Below, in pieces: positions 33,058-45,039 of a stretch of 64,000 nt of DNA; the stretch's first letter is position 1, and every line of letters begins with the position of its first letter. The notes below the pieces were generated by a model that did no database searches, was not told the DNA's origin, and was given only the letters and a program-made list of their open reading frames with translations. Where the stretch lies: NCBI GenBank assembly GCA_024349245.1, contig JALDNG010000022.1:6028001-6092000 (forward strand). The letters are read 5' to 3'. A program made the translations under genes and the position numbers. This DNA comes from Neodontobutis hainanensis. Taxonomy: Eukaryota > Chordata > Actinopteri > Gobiiformes > Odontobutidae.

Positions 33058-33337
33058 CTCTTTACTAGAACAGCTACATGAACATGAACTGCACTGTAGC
33101 ACTAACGCACAGAGGATGAGGGTTAAACTCTTTACTAGGACAGCTACATGAACATGAACTGCACTGTAGCACTAACGCACAGAGGATGAGGGTTAAACTC
33201 TTTACTAGAACAGCTACATGAACATGAACTGCACTGTAGCACTAACGCACAGAGGATGAGGGTTAAACTCTTTACTAGAACAGCTACATGAACATGAACT
33301 GCACTGTAGCACTAACGCACAGAGGATGAGGGTTAAA
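33058..33337 (+). repeat. 70-bp minisatellite in the B2 promoter, 4 units
   Basis: Units start at 33058, 33128, 33198 and 33268. B1 and B3 have three. The array ends at a 7-bp inverted repeat (CCAGTGA at 33338-33344 and TCACTGG at 33353-33359). Confidence 0.9.
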
Positions 33338-33379
33338 CCAGTGAAGCTGAGGTCACTGGCAGCACAGCATCCAGACGGA

Positions 33380-33387
33380 TATATAAA
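33380..33387 (+). promoter_or_regulatory. TATA box of B2
   Basis: TATATAAA lies 35 nt before the ATG at 33423, in a block identical to B1 and B3. Confidence 0.7.
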
Positions 33388-33422
33388 GAAGACACCCTGA
33401 TCTCCATCGAGGAGTTTTCAAC

Positions 33423-34603
33423 ATGCACACTCTGCATAACATCGTACTTCTCTTTCTGACTTTGGGCAAAGAAAACGGTTAGATAGCAGATTAATATCAA
33501 TTCTTCAAACAATGTTTATTGTGTCAGTTTGTTTTTGATTATGTGTTCCAGTTTTTGGCGGTGAAATCATAAATGGTGAAAAAGCCCCAGAGGAGATAAT
33601 GCAGTACATGGCATCAGTGCAGACGGGTAATGGAGCCCACATCTGTGGAGGCTTTCTCATCAGCGAGGAGTTCGTGGTAACTGCCGCACACTGTGAAGAC
33701 CAGTGAGTTTTACCGTACTCAAACAGTTACAGGGCTTTTATCTCTGGGTTCCACTGTAACTTTATACGTTCTTGTAAACAAATTAAAATTATAGTTTTCA
33801 GTCTTTGTGACATGGCTAATCTTATTCTGGCTGATTCTTTTGTGCATTGTGCATCTACAAATGCCTCAAATGATCTAAATATATTTTCTATGATATTTCC
33901 TAGTAATCCCCAAAGTGTGGTTCTCGGCAGTCACAATCTTGATAAAGTTGATGACAAGACAATGAGATATGAGATAAAGAAATGCAAATACCCATTAAAA
34001 GAAAATACTCGTGCTCATGTTCCTGACATCATGCTCCTCAAAGTAAGTAGCCATCTATTACAAATGTCTCAGTTTGATAGAAAAGTGATTGTCTAATACT
34101 TTTCACAATCCTCAGCTGTCTCGGAAAGCTCCTGTCAAACCAGTGCCATTGCCACAAACTGTGGGGAAACTGATGGAAAATACAAAGTGCAGTGTTGCTG
34201 GATGGGGTCTGACAAAAACAAACGGCTCTGGATCAAAGGACCTGAGAGTGACCAATGTGTCCATCATCAGCCATGAGGTGTGTGGGATGCTGTGGGCTAA
34301 AGTCAACGTTCACCTTCCTGAAGAGGTCATCTGTGCAGGTGGATACAAAACAGACAAAGGATTCTGTCAGGTGTGTATGTTAAATATTAAAGTTGTCTGT
34401 AGTTAAATCAGTTTTTTGAGAAGATTGTTTTTTTCTCACAGGGGGATTCTGGTGGGCCTCTAGTGTGCAGTGGGACAGCAGTTGGTGTTGTGTCTTTCAA
34501 TTTTTTTAGCATCTGTGACTACCCAAATTTCCCCAATGTTTACACAGACCTAAGAAGTTTTCTTCCATGGATGAAAAGTACACTCAAACAAAACGACTGC
34601 TAA
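33423..34603 (+). CDS. B2: granzyme-like serine protease
   Basis: Exons: 33423-33477, 33552-33702, 33904-34042, 34116-34370 and 34442-34603, giving 253 residues. The signal peptide is MHTLHNIVLLFLTLG. The Gly-Glu activation dipeptide before IING (residue 24) is the classical granzyme arrangement removed by dipeptidyl peptidase I. The triad is His65, Asp110 and Ser203. The S1 pocket reads Gly189-Phe190, Asn216 (SFN) and Asn226 (FPNVY). The four standard disulfides are present, plus two extra Cys (KKCKYP in exon 3 and HEVCGM in exon 4). Asn sequons: NGSGS and TNVS. Intron 1 has a weaker GTTAG donor, conserved in all B copies. This is a likely functional leukocyte granule protease; the substrate is unknown. 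Confidence 0.88.
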
Positions 34604-34767
34604 ATATGACAACATTAGGGACATCTTGTATTTTAAGAGTGAAGCACCTTGTGGCCATTGTCTGTGAAAGGTCCTATAGCCTATAAATATTATACTTTTT
34701 TTTTTTGAGAAGGCTTGCCATTCTGCAACACATCTGACATATCAGACAAAATATAAACGTTTGTCAT

Positions 34768-35163
34768 TCATTCATTCATTCATTTTCTAAAGCTTTGTCC
34801 CGTTAGGGGTCGCGGGTGACTGGAGCCTATCCCAGCAGCTTTGGGCCTGAGGCGGGGTACATCCTGGACAGTGGCCAGTTAGTCACAGGGCTAACATATA
34901 GAGACAAACATTGACAGACAACCATTCACTCTCACATTCATTCACTAGGGACACTTTAGAGTTGCCAGTTAACCTGTACATGCATGTCTTTGGTCGGTGG
35001 GAGGAAGCCGGAGTACACGGAGAGAACCCACGGTAACACGTGGAGGACATGCAGACTCCTCACAGAAAGACCAGAGTCGGCCAAGAATGTTTGAGCCGGC
35101 CGGGTTTTGAACTCACGACCTTCTTGCTGTGAGGCAGGAGTGCTAAGTGATAGAGTGGTTAAC
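34768..35163 (-). mobile_element. 396-bp SINE in the B2 3'UTR region
   Basis: It is flanked by ACGTTTGTCAT at 34757-34767 and 35164-35174. It shares insertion point, length and the inverted A-box segment (about 35147-35158) with the B1 copy, so it descends from the same insertion. It lies before the AATAAA of the B 3' end. Confidence 0.85.
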
Positions 35164-35174
35164 ACGTTTGTCAT

Positions 35175-36620
35175 GTCTGATGTTATCTACTGTTGCTTCC
35201 AGTGTATCCAGACTAAAACGCAAAATAAACAATCATTTCCAAAAAGCTTTCTTTTCTTTGGATTTCCACTTGAATAAAGTTGGACATTCTCATGCCTTCA
35301 TCTGAACATGAAGCATATCCAACCTGATGTGATGCAATGCCACCCTCTTGTGGTCAAACACTAGATTTGTTTTACTAATAAGAGTTGTTCATATTAGTCC
35401 CACCGTCCAAGTTCAAAAAAGGCATTCTTTAAAAAGTAGAAGTTTAGGATTTTTCCATTCTCTTAACAAAATCTACCTGCCAATCATTACTGCTGTTTGA
35501 ATCAATTTTTCACTCTCACATCCTGGATCTACAAGCACACTCAGCCTGAGAGAGAACGTAAAGTTGTCACCTGTGATTTCCTTTAATACAACAGTGGACT
35601 TCATTCCGAAATTCTGAAACTCTAGGACATTGCCACAGTTCATGATAGGGGTGCCCCTATACTCTGACATTTCAGATACCGAGTCTATATTTAACTAGAT
35701 GGTGTCCAATAATAATGATTGACAGTTTTAATTTAACCTTCACATCTCTTGACACGTTTCTGAGGTTTTGACAGATTCTATTCCATTTGAAATCATCATA
35801 TGACACGTTGTCCTTCTCTCAGATACTCTTATATTGTGTATATATATAGGGTATTTCCATAAAAGTCACAGAGAGTTTAAATTCCTTTCTTTATCCATGC
35901 TTTCAATAAAAAAAGACACTTTGCTAATACACAGCACTGGATTTAGCCGTATGATAACTTCTGAGTAAGACAATCTCTACACTTTCTGTGTAGAGTTTGC
36001 ATTTTCTCACTTTGTCTGCGTAGGTTTCCTCCGAGTACCATGGTTTCCTCTACCACTAAAGACGTGTACAATAGTCCCCCCAAACACATACGGGGCCAGG
36101 ACTCCCCTGCAAAAGAGATTTATAATATCAGTGGGACTATCCTGGATAAATAAAGGTTAAATTAAATGAAATAAAAGATAAACGTCAGTTTACCACACAA
36201 GTGTTAATTGGGTAATCATACGCATTAGTGGAGTAAGAGACATACGTACTTCTGTTTCAAGATTTAACCATGGGGGTGCTCTCTTAGGTGGTAGGGACCA
36301 CTGAGAGAAATGTTTCAGAATAAATGCAATAGTAGTTGAATCACCGAATACCTGCTCAGTTTACTAAAGATTTCAGAAGAATGTGCAGAGGGAGGAATTG
36401 AAGGAAATAGTTCATTTTAGGTCTACAGGTCATTTTCAAAACATTTACTATTCCCAAAAGGAACAATTGCAGTAATGACCATCTCTCTTCATCCCAGGTT
36501 AATTTCTTTATCAAAGGGTCAAGTTTTTTTCCACAATTTTATCTATCTTGGCTGGGAAGAGGATTCCTAACTATTTAATACCTTCTGTGGGCCAACGAGA
36601 AAAAAGTGTTAGGGCAGTAT
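35175..36620. other. B2 downstream flank
   Basis: No gene. It is homologous to 45040-46315 with clear divergence and several indels. The part at about 35990-36180 has TTTCCTCCGAGTACCATGG and a GGACTATCCTGGATAAATAA tail, the layout of another fish interspersed repeat. The same repeat is at about 45790-45970. Confidence 0.5.
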
Positions 36621-36791
36621 GTAGTGGGTGGCAGAGCTTCAAATTTTTTCCAATTGACTTTATAACTTGAAAATTTTAAGACAGTCGCCGCCAGCACATG
36701 CTGCACAACATAGCCTCAAGTTCTAACGGTAATACCCACAACGTTCAGCAGATGGCAGAAGATGGTAAGAAACTTGAAAGGCTAAAAGAAT

Positions 36792-37494
36792 AAGAAAAAT
36801 TGGCGAGGACTCATCGGCTCTACTATTATTGCTGGATCTCAGTGCTGCATTTGATACGATTGATCCTGCAGTACTAATCAACAGACCTAAAGATGTTTTG
36901 GCATCTCTGGCTCTGCTCTTCCTTGGTTAGAATCCTATCTGTGTGATAGGTCTCATTTTGTCTCTTTTAATAAATCCTTCTCCTCCACGGCACCAGTGAA
37001 ATTTGGTGTGCCACAAGGGTCTGTGCTTGGTCCCATACTTTTTCACTATATGTTACACCATTGGGACAAATCATCAGAAGTTATGGAGTAAACTTCCACT
37101 GTTATGCCGATGATACACAGCTGTATCTACCAATAAAAGCAAATAATACTACTGACATCATGCGTCTAGAGGCCTGCCTCGTTTCAATTAAAACATGGAT
37201 GTCTCAAAACTTCCTCCATTTGAACGCGGATAAAACAGAGCTATTGTTAATTGGTCCTGCCAGTCATCGGCACAAGTTCAACAATCTTACTGTCTCAATC
37301 AACAACTGTGCGTTGGAACACGGCAAAACTGCAAGAAACCTCAATGTCATTTTTGACCCCACACTATCTGTACAGTCTATGAGATGCAGATGGACTAAGG
37401 AACTTAGCAGATTTCTTCAATGCATGCGTGCTTGTAATGCCTCATGTAAGGGGATTACAAATACTGATCAACTGCAAAGAAAATCTGCTACTTA
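36792..37494 (+). mobile_element. L2-clade LINE RT fragment (unit 2)
   Basis: Same as 26405-27107, including HCYADDTQLYL; same inactivating frameshifts. Confidence 0.85.
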
Positions 37495-37727
37495 AGCTAC
37501 CCGATTGGATAGTTGCTAGATGGAACAGTGAGGTCAAAAGGACACTTCTGGAGGGTGGAGAGTTTCCCATCTTGAGTAATTGTACCTCCTTCCTCTTGCT
37601 AGAAGCAGAAGTTGCATGCAACCCAGTCACCTCCATACATGTACTTCACTCCACAAAACATGCAGTGACCAAAAGAACGACGAGAAATTGCATACTGTAC
37701 AAAGCTACAGTATTAATTATGTCTAGA

Positions 37728-38044
37728 AAACCTGGAATAGATGTTACAGGGTCAGAGGCAAAACAAAGGAAATCATTTGCATATTATGTTATTTTATGGG
37801 TTGTATTTACAATTTTTAATCCTGGGAACAATGAGTTTTTACGTTTTGGCTGTGCCAGTGGTTTCAATGCCAAATTAAACAAGGTCGGGGACAGACCTGA
37901 TCCTTGATGAGTCCCTCTAACTAATCTAAAGCAGGAGGAAATCATTCTGTTTGTCTGTATTGCAGCTTCAGAACTTTTATATAAGATTTCAATCCATTTT
38001 ATAAATACCTGTCCAAACCAAAATGCTTTTAGAACACAAAACAA
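37728..38044 (-). mobile_element. L1-type LINE fragment, antisense (unit 2)
   Basis: Duplicate of 27340-27660. One base is missing near 37680 upstream of it (ACGACG where unit 1 has ACGCACG). Confidence 0.8.
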
Positions 38045-38395
38045 GTACTGCTACTCAACGTGGGCCAACGCTTTTCAGCAATTTCAGCAAAAAAAGAATT
38101 TGAATCCTGAATCCTAGCCACATGATGTTTATTAATTCAGGCTGAATTAATATTATCCAATGAGTAATGTTTTTAAAATAAAGCCCACCTCATTATATGT
38201 GACTGTCAAAAACGTTATCTATTCTTCTGTTTGGCTCAAGCTAATGAGACGACCCTTTTTACATTCTGTGGGATTGTTTCTCGGTTTACTGATTTTAGTT
38301 AGTTACAACTTTATCTAATGATGATACAAGTTTCTCCTTATTGAGTATCTCCATTCCACATTTCCAGTAACAATGAGTTGAGGGACTTCTTGAAT

Positions 38396-38400
<5 letters not shown>

Positions 38401-38470
<70 letters not shown>
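38401..38470. repeat. (TA)35 microsatellite
   Basis: Duplicate of 28015-28094, ten bases shorter. Confidence 0.95.
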
Positions 38471-38473
<3 letters not shown>

Positions 38474-40971
38474 GGGGTGTAATGATATATTGTGGTACGA
38501 AATATCGCGATGCAAAAATGCTTCGATATGTATCGTAAAGTTATAGCGATTTTTTTATAAATCTTTTTTTTTAATTTTTTTTATGACGTCCGTTTTATTA
38601 TATTGGTTGAGCTACCGCACCTGCGTCACACGTGCATTCACTGCTGCCTCACACAAGCATTTGCTGCTGCTGCCGCCTCACGCATACGTTCAATGCATTC
38701 ACGCTTGAACTGAGCAGTGCCCTGTCCACTTACAAGTCCGACATCTGGCAAAATTTTGGTTTTCCAGTCACTGGACAGGAGGACAGTAAAAAACAAACAG
38801 ACAAAACACGAACTGTGTGTAAATACAGTAAACAAACACTGTTATACACAACGTCGAACACTAATACGGCACCACAAGGACAAACTTCCAACCGGCAACA
38901 AAAAAGAGAGTGAAAGAAGGCCAAACATCAATACAACATAGTTTTGCTTCAACGTGGTCTCAGTCAAATGCAAAAGCTCAAGAAATAACCAGGTGCATCA
39001 GAGTTTTCATCGCAAAAGACATGAGACCATTCTCTGTTGTTGACAATGTTGGATTGTTGGAAAAAGGCTGAGAGTGTTGCAATAACATCTGACGGGTGAA
39101 CATCGGGGGCTGTTCAGAGCTATATCACAGTCACGGCACATGTTATTACAACAGAGTGGGAAATGAAGAGTTTTGTGCTTCAGACTCGCCCGCTTTTTGA
39201 TTCACACATAGGGACAAACATAGCCGATGTTTTAAAAGCAGCCATACAAGAATGGGAGCTTGAAATATCTGGTCGTAGTATTGCTGTCGTTACAGACAAG
39301 GCACGCAACATGGAAGTGGCAGTCGGTTTGTCACCTCATATATTAAGTGTTTTGCGCACACATTGAATCTTGCTTCGCAAGCAGGATTGCATGTTTGACC
39401 GAGTCAGTCGCTTGCTTGGTCGCGTGAGGAAAGTTTTGTCTTTCTTTCACTGCAGCGCCACAGCAACAGCTGTGCTCGCGGCAAAGCAAAATATGCTTGA
39501 GATTGCTTCACATAAGCGCATAATGGATGTTGTGACACGATGAAACAGCTCAATGGAGATGCTGGAACGCTCTCTCGAGCAACATGCTGCTATAATGGCA
39601 GCTCTCCTGAGCACAGAGGTGCGCAAAAATGCCCGTCAACTCGATACTATGGATAGCGCCGACATCAGTGATGCAGAAGAAATTGTAAACCTTCTTAAAC
39701 CGCTGAAAAAAGACACCACAGTGCTGTCTGATGAAAAGAATGCCACCCTGTCACTCATTGTGCCCTTGAAATCTATGATCGAACAGAGTATGAAACTAGA
39801 CGAGAATGATCCCACAACTATAGCTAACATGAAGAATGCCATCCTGCAAAACCTCTTAAACAAATACACAGAGGAACATGATTATCTTCTAGAGTGTACT
39901 GCCCTGGACCCCAGATTTCGGTCTTTGCCCCAATTACTCCATGAACAAGGTGAAGAGGTTTTCCACCGGTTGAAGAACAAATCAAACCAGTTACAGCAGG
40001 TATGTCTGCATTACTAATTGTGTGAGAATCTGTGTATTAGCATTTGTGTGTGTTTGTCACTCCATTTGCATGTTTGTGTAAGCTACTTTGTGCAGACCTT
40101 TATGTGTGTGTAACTTAAATTATATTTACTATACCGTAATTATTTATTTTATCATATTTTTAAGGCTGCCACTGTGGAGCAAACAGAAAGGAGGGAGGGA
40201 GGTGCCAGTGATGGAGATCATACTGATGCAGCCCATCAGAGAGATACAGCACACAGAATTGAGCAAGAACAGCCACCTAGCAAGAAGACAGCACTGGACG
40301 ATCTCTTTGGTGCAACTTTTTCTGAACCAACAGTCACCCAGTCCAGAAGTAGGATAGAAGTAGAGATTGACATGTACAAAAAGGACCCATCTATTCCCCT
40401 CACTAACTGTCCACTGAAATGGTGGAAAGAAAATGCTTAATCCTTCTTTGCCCTCTTGCTAAGGCTTACTTCAGATTTCCAGCAACTTCTGTTCCCAGTG
40501 AACGTGTTTTTTCAACAGCAGGGGATATTGTAAATGCCCAAAGATCCCAGCTACTTCCGGAAAATGTAGACATGCTGTTTTTTTTGCAAAAAAAACCTGT
40601 AAGTAACCTTAACAAACCCTAAAGCTGTTTGTGTTGAACTTACTTTTTTTTGCACTTTTACTGCTTTAAGAAGTTCTCTCTTAGGCTATCCTAATTCTAA
40701 TTTCATGATAAATTATGTTTTATTGGTCAGTAACACCTAAACAGCAGTTAATTTAACAGAAGGTTAAATTACATCTTGATTTAAATTGAAATATTGAAAA
40801 TTCTTTAAGTTGTATGCACAACAAAGATTATTATTGAACACACTTTTGATGTAAAAAAAAACAAACCTGTTATTTGAATTTCAGTGTAATATTTTTATTT
40901 AGTTCAAAATATCGTGATACATATCGTATTGTGAACCTAATATCGAGATACGTATTGAATTGTGAGCTGAG
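38474..40971 (+). mobile_element. Dead hAT DNA transposon (unit 2)
   Basis: It has the same broken transposase blocks as unit 1: 39163-39366, 39553-40017 and about 40400-40622 with SERVFSTAGDIV. Both copies carry the same stops, so the element died before the segment was duplicated. Confidence 0.85.
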
Positions 40972-41408
40972 TGTATTTTTTCTCCTGTGTGCGAAATACA
41001 GAAAACACCAACTTTACCGCAATATACACTAGTTGTTACCCAACACTCTTATTGCAAATTGCCTTGACCCAAATGCATGTCAAATACTCTATTTGCAACA
41101 AACCTCAACTCTTACACTAGCCATGTTGCAAATAACTCCAGGAGTGACACAGACAAGACACTTTTTTTCTTAGATGACTAGTAAACTACACAAAGTCAGT
41201 GCACACATTTTATTGTAAAATCCAATGATCATTTTTGTTAAACAGTGTTTTAAAGACACTTATCTTCTTTTTCTGAGTCTGTCTGGTGCACACTGCTGTA
41301 TTTTTACACTGCTTGATACAGGTGCACCAAGAGATTCTGATAACTGATACATAGATACACAAGAGTTAATGTCCATGTGATCTCTGTCTACATCATTTAC
41401 GGTGCAAC

Positions 41409-41453
41409 AGAAAAAGTTCACAGCTGATGAAACACAAGTGGACCTGTATAAAA
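41409..41453 (+). promoter_or_regulatory. Core promoter of A6, GATA motif lost
   Basis: TATAAAA lies at 41447-41453. AGAAAA replaces AGATAA at 41409-41414, as in A5. Confidence 0.7.
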
Positions 41454-41488
41454 GTTCAGATTTCCAGTGTAACAATTGTGGCAGTGGA

Positions 41489-42564
41489 ATGATGCAAGAC
41501 ATCCGGCTGTTCCTCATTCTGATGAGTCTGGTGGATAATGGTAAATTAAACAAATCATGCTGCTTTATGGATGCTAATAATGGACTAATCTCAATGGACT
41601 TTCTTCATTGTAGTGCTTGGGAGTGTAATTGTAAATGGGAAGAGGGTCCCAGATAATGCCATGCAGTATATGGCCTCTGTGCAGAGCATTTTTGGTCATG
41701 TTTGTGGAGGGTTCCTTGTGAGTGAAGACTTTGTACTCACTGCGGCACATTGTTTGGACGAGTAAGTGACAATTACTTCTGTAGTAGAAGTGTTACTTTT
41801 ACTTTTCTAACATCTCTCCATGTGGTCTCCTTTAGTCAGCCTGTAAGAGTTGTCCTTGGCAACCACAATCTCAATCATGTCAACACTGGACAAAAGATCA
41901 AAATCGAGAAAAGAATCAGGCACCCGTCCTATAAAAATGTTGGCTCTGGTGATGACCTCATGCTCCTAAAAGTATGAACTGGAAAAGCTTTGTTAGAAAT
42001 ACATTCTGTATATTTTTTAGAATAAAAAGTTACATTGTGGTTTAATTACTGTTCTTCCAGCTAAGTCAGAAAGCTGTGCTGGGAAATGGAATTCAAAAAA
42101 TAAAACTTCCAGACCCTGGCATGAATGTAGAGGTGGATGAGTTGTGCCAGGTGGCTGGATGGGGGGCTACTCTCACAAATGGTGGAAATGTCAAAGAGCT
42201 GATGGCAACAGACGTGTCTATTATAGACACAAAAACCTGTAAAGATCAATGGAAAGGCCTTCCTGACAATGTTATCTGTGCAGGCGGCTCCTCAACAGGC
42301 AGAGGATTCTGTCAGGTTTGTAACAACAATGTAAAAGGATTGTGTCCATAGTCACTTAATAAAAAATTCATGACAAAACAAAATGATCCATTCTGTTTTC
42401 AGGGTGACTCTGGAGGCCCTCTAGTGTGCAGAGAGACTGCAGTTGGTGTTGTGTCCTTCAATCGAGATCGTAACTGTGATTATAATAACAATGTGCCAAA
42501 TGTCTACGTTGACATTTCAAAATACCTTCCTTGGATCCGTAAAGTCATCACCAATGACAAATAA
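41489..42564 (+). CDS. A6: granzyme/mast-cell-protease-like serine protease
   Basis: Exons: 41489-41540, 41614-41761, 41836-41971, 42061-42315 and 42403-42564, giving 250 residues. It is the duplicate of A5, with the same shortened exon 1 and the same C-terminus. The protein differs from A5 in exon 4 (IIDTKTCKDQWKG in place of IIDTDTCKDQWEG), which raises the positive charge on that surface. Triad His63, Asp107, Ser200 intact. AATAAA at 42611-42616. Confidence 0.87.
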
Positions 42565-42569
42565 AGGGA

Positions 42570-43438
42570 TGATCAAAAATGTGTTTTGATGTATGGAGAG
42601 CAAATCTTTAAATAAAATAATTCATTTATTCATCTTGTATTTTTTATTGATCTGAGGATCACAACAGCTTTGGGCATAAGGCACTGCACACCTCAGAAAA
42701 TTCCTTCCATGGATCAAAAGTACGCTTAAGTAACAAAATTATTAAATATGACGACATAAGGGACATCTTCCTTGTCTTTTGGATTTAACACTGTGACATT
42801 TTCTGTTTTAGTGTATTTTAGGATACTTGCATTCCTCTAAACCACAGACAACTGATACACATACACTATCTGGTGAAAATGGAACCATATTTAATAGGTT
42901 GTGTAAGGTCAACCCAGTAAAATGACGACAACCTCCATTTTAGAACTTATGTAAATGTTTTGCACAAGCCCTTTACCAAATGAGGTCATACTGATAATGA
43001 TTAAAATATTATCTAGATGCGGATCATTTGTTGGATGTGTTATTTTGACTCACACACAGGAAAGAGGTCACTGGTGCCTCTTTCATCTGTGTGGGTCATG
43101 TATGTAACTACACAGTAAAAGTAGCAATGTAAAATGGAGACAATATTTTTTGTTACTGTGCATATATTGACTTTATATTATCATGTGTAAGAAAGATTCA
43201 GTAAAGAAAACCTATAAAAATATTCTATGCTTTGTCTTAATGATGTGATGATGAGCACCCAATTAAAGCCTCTTTGATAATATCAATATTAAAGGTTTAT
43301 AAAACAGCACAAAGGTCTCCACTTAAGAGTAAAAACTTTAAAGAGACCAGTTACACAAAGTCAAATACTGTGAAAGATGTAACTGCACTGAGATTCTAAA
43401 GATGAGTCATGGATTAGAGAAATGAACTCAGCTGCTCA
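42570..43438. other. A6-B3 intergenic region
   Basis: Duplicate of 32190-33057. No gene. Confidence 0.55.
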
Positions 43439-43648
43439 CTCTTTACTAGAACAGCTACATGAACATGAACTGCACTGTAGCACTAACGCACAGAGGATGA
43501 GGGTTAAACTCTTTACTAGAACAGCTACATGAACATGAACTGCACTGTAGCACTAACGCACAGAGGATGAGGGTTAAACTCTTTACTAGAACAGCTACAT
43601 GAACATGAACTGCACTGTAGCACTAACGCACAGAGGATGAGGGTTAAA
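43439..43648 (+). repeat. 70-bp minisatellite in the B3 promoter, 3 units
   Basis: Units start at 43439, 43509 and 43579. The same flanking inverted repeat as in B2 follows at 43649-43670. Confidence 0.9.
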
Positions 43649-43690
43649 CCAGTGAAGCTGAGGTCACTGGCAGCACAGCATCCAGACGGA

Positions 43691-43698
43691 TATATAAA
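43691..43698 (+). promoter_or_regulatory. TATA box of B3
   Basis: TATATAAA lies 35 nt before the ATG at 43734. Confidence 0.7.
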
Positions 43699-43733
43699 GA
43701 AGACACCCTGATCTCCATCGAGGAGTTTTCAAC

Positions 43734-44914
43734 ATGCACACTCTGCATAACATCGTACTTCTCTTTCTGACTTTGGGCAAAGAAAACGGTTAGATAGCAG
43801 ATTAATATCAATTCTTCAAACAATGTTTATTGTGTCAGTTTGTTTTTGATTATGTGTTCCAGTTTTTGGCGGTGAAATCATAAATGGTGAAAAAGCCCCA
43901 GAGGAGATAATGCAGTACATGGCATCAGTGCAGACGGGTAATGGAGCCCACATCTGTGGAGGCTTTCTCATCAGCGAGGAGTTCGTGGTAACTGCCGCAC
44001 ACTGTGAAGACCAGTGAGTTTTACCGTACTCAAACAGTTACAGGGCTTTTATCTCTGGGTTCCACTGTAACTTTATACGTTCTTGTAAACAAATTAAAAT
44101 TATAGTTTTCAGTCTTTGTGACATGGCTAATCTTATTCTGGCTGATTCTTTTGTGCATTGTGCATCTACAAATGCCTCAAATGATCTAAATATATTTTCT
44201 ATGATATTTCCTAGTAATCCCCAAAGTGTGGTTCTCGGCAGTCACAATCTTGATAAAGTTGATGACAAGACAATGAGATATGAGATAAAGAAATGCAAAT
44301 ACCCATTAAAAGAAAATACTCGTGCTCATGTTCCTGACATCATGCTCCTCAAAGTAAGTAGCCATCTATTACAAATGCCTCAGTTTGATGGAAAAGTGAT
44401 TGTCCAATACTTTTGACAATCCTCAGCTGTCTCGGAAAGCTCCTGTCAAACCAGTGCCATTGCCACAAACTGTGGGGAAACTGATGGAAAATACAAAGTG
44501 CAGTGTTGCTGGATGGGGTCTGACAAAAACAAACGGCTCTGGATCAAAGGACCTGAGAGTGACCAATGTGTCCATCATCAGCCATGAGGTGTGTGGGATG
44601 TTGTGGGCTAAAGTCAACGTTCACCTTCCTGAAGAGGTCATCTGTGCAGGTGGATACAAAACAGACAAAGGATTCTGTCAGGTGTGTATGTTAAATATTA
44701 AAGTTGTCTGTAGTTAAATCAGTTTTTTGAGAAGATTGTTTTTTTCTCACAGGGGGATTCTGGTGGGCCTCTAGTGTGCAGTGGGACAGCAGTTGGTGTT
44801 GTGTCTTTCAATTTTTTTGGCATCTGTGACTACCCAAATTTCCCCAATGTTTACACAGACCTAAGAAGTTTTCTTCCATGGATGAAAAGTACACTCAAAC
44901 AAAACAACTGCTAA
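43734..44914 (+). CDS. B3: granzyme-like serine protease
   Basis: Exons: 43734-43788, 43863-44013, 44215-44353, 44427-44681 and 44753-44914, giving 253 residues. It is almost the same as B2, with Gly for Ser in the loop before Cys220 (FFGIC in place of FFSIC) and a KQNNC C-terminus in place of KQNDC. All catalytic, disulfide and activation features of B2 are kept. Its 3'UTR lacks the SINE and has AATAAA at 45024-45029 and 45088-45093, so it should produce a shorter transcript than B2. Confidence 0.88.
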
Positions 44915-45039
44915 ATATGACGACATTAGGGACATCTTGTATTTTAAGAGTGAAGCACCTTGTGGCCATTGTCTGTGAAAGGTCCTATAGAAGGCTCGCC
45001 ATTCTGCAACATATCAGACAAAAAATAAACGTTTGTCAT

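Larger units (their letters stand above)
26233..34767 (+). repeat. 10.4-kb tandem duplication, unit 1
   Basis: Unit 1 and unit 2 (36621-45039) share order and near-identity: L2 fragment, antisense L1 fragment, (TA)n, hAT relic, A gene, B gene. The offset is 10387 at the L2 fragment, 10381 through the hAT and A genes, and 10311 at B, where the loss of one 70-bp minisatellite unit in unit 2 accounts for the shift. Similarity continues past B at a clearly lower level (35175-36620 against 45040-46315). Confidence 0.9.
36621..45039 (+). repeat. 10.4-kb tandem duplication, unit 2
   Basis: This is the partner of 26233-34767. It differs by single bases, a shorter (TA)n, one fewer 70-bp unit upstream of B3, and the absence of the SINE and of about 30 bp in the B 3'UTR. 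Confidence 0.9.
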
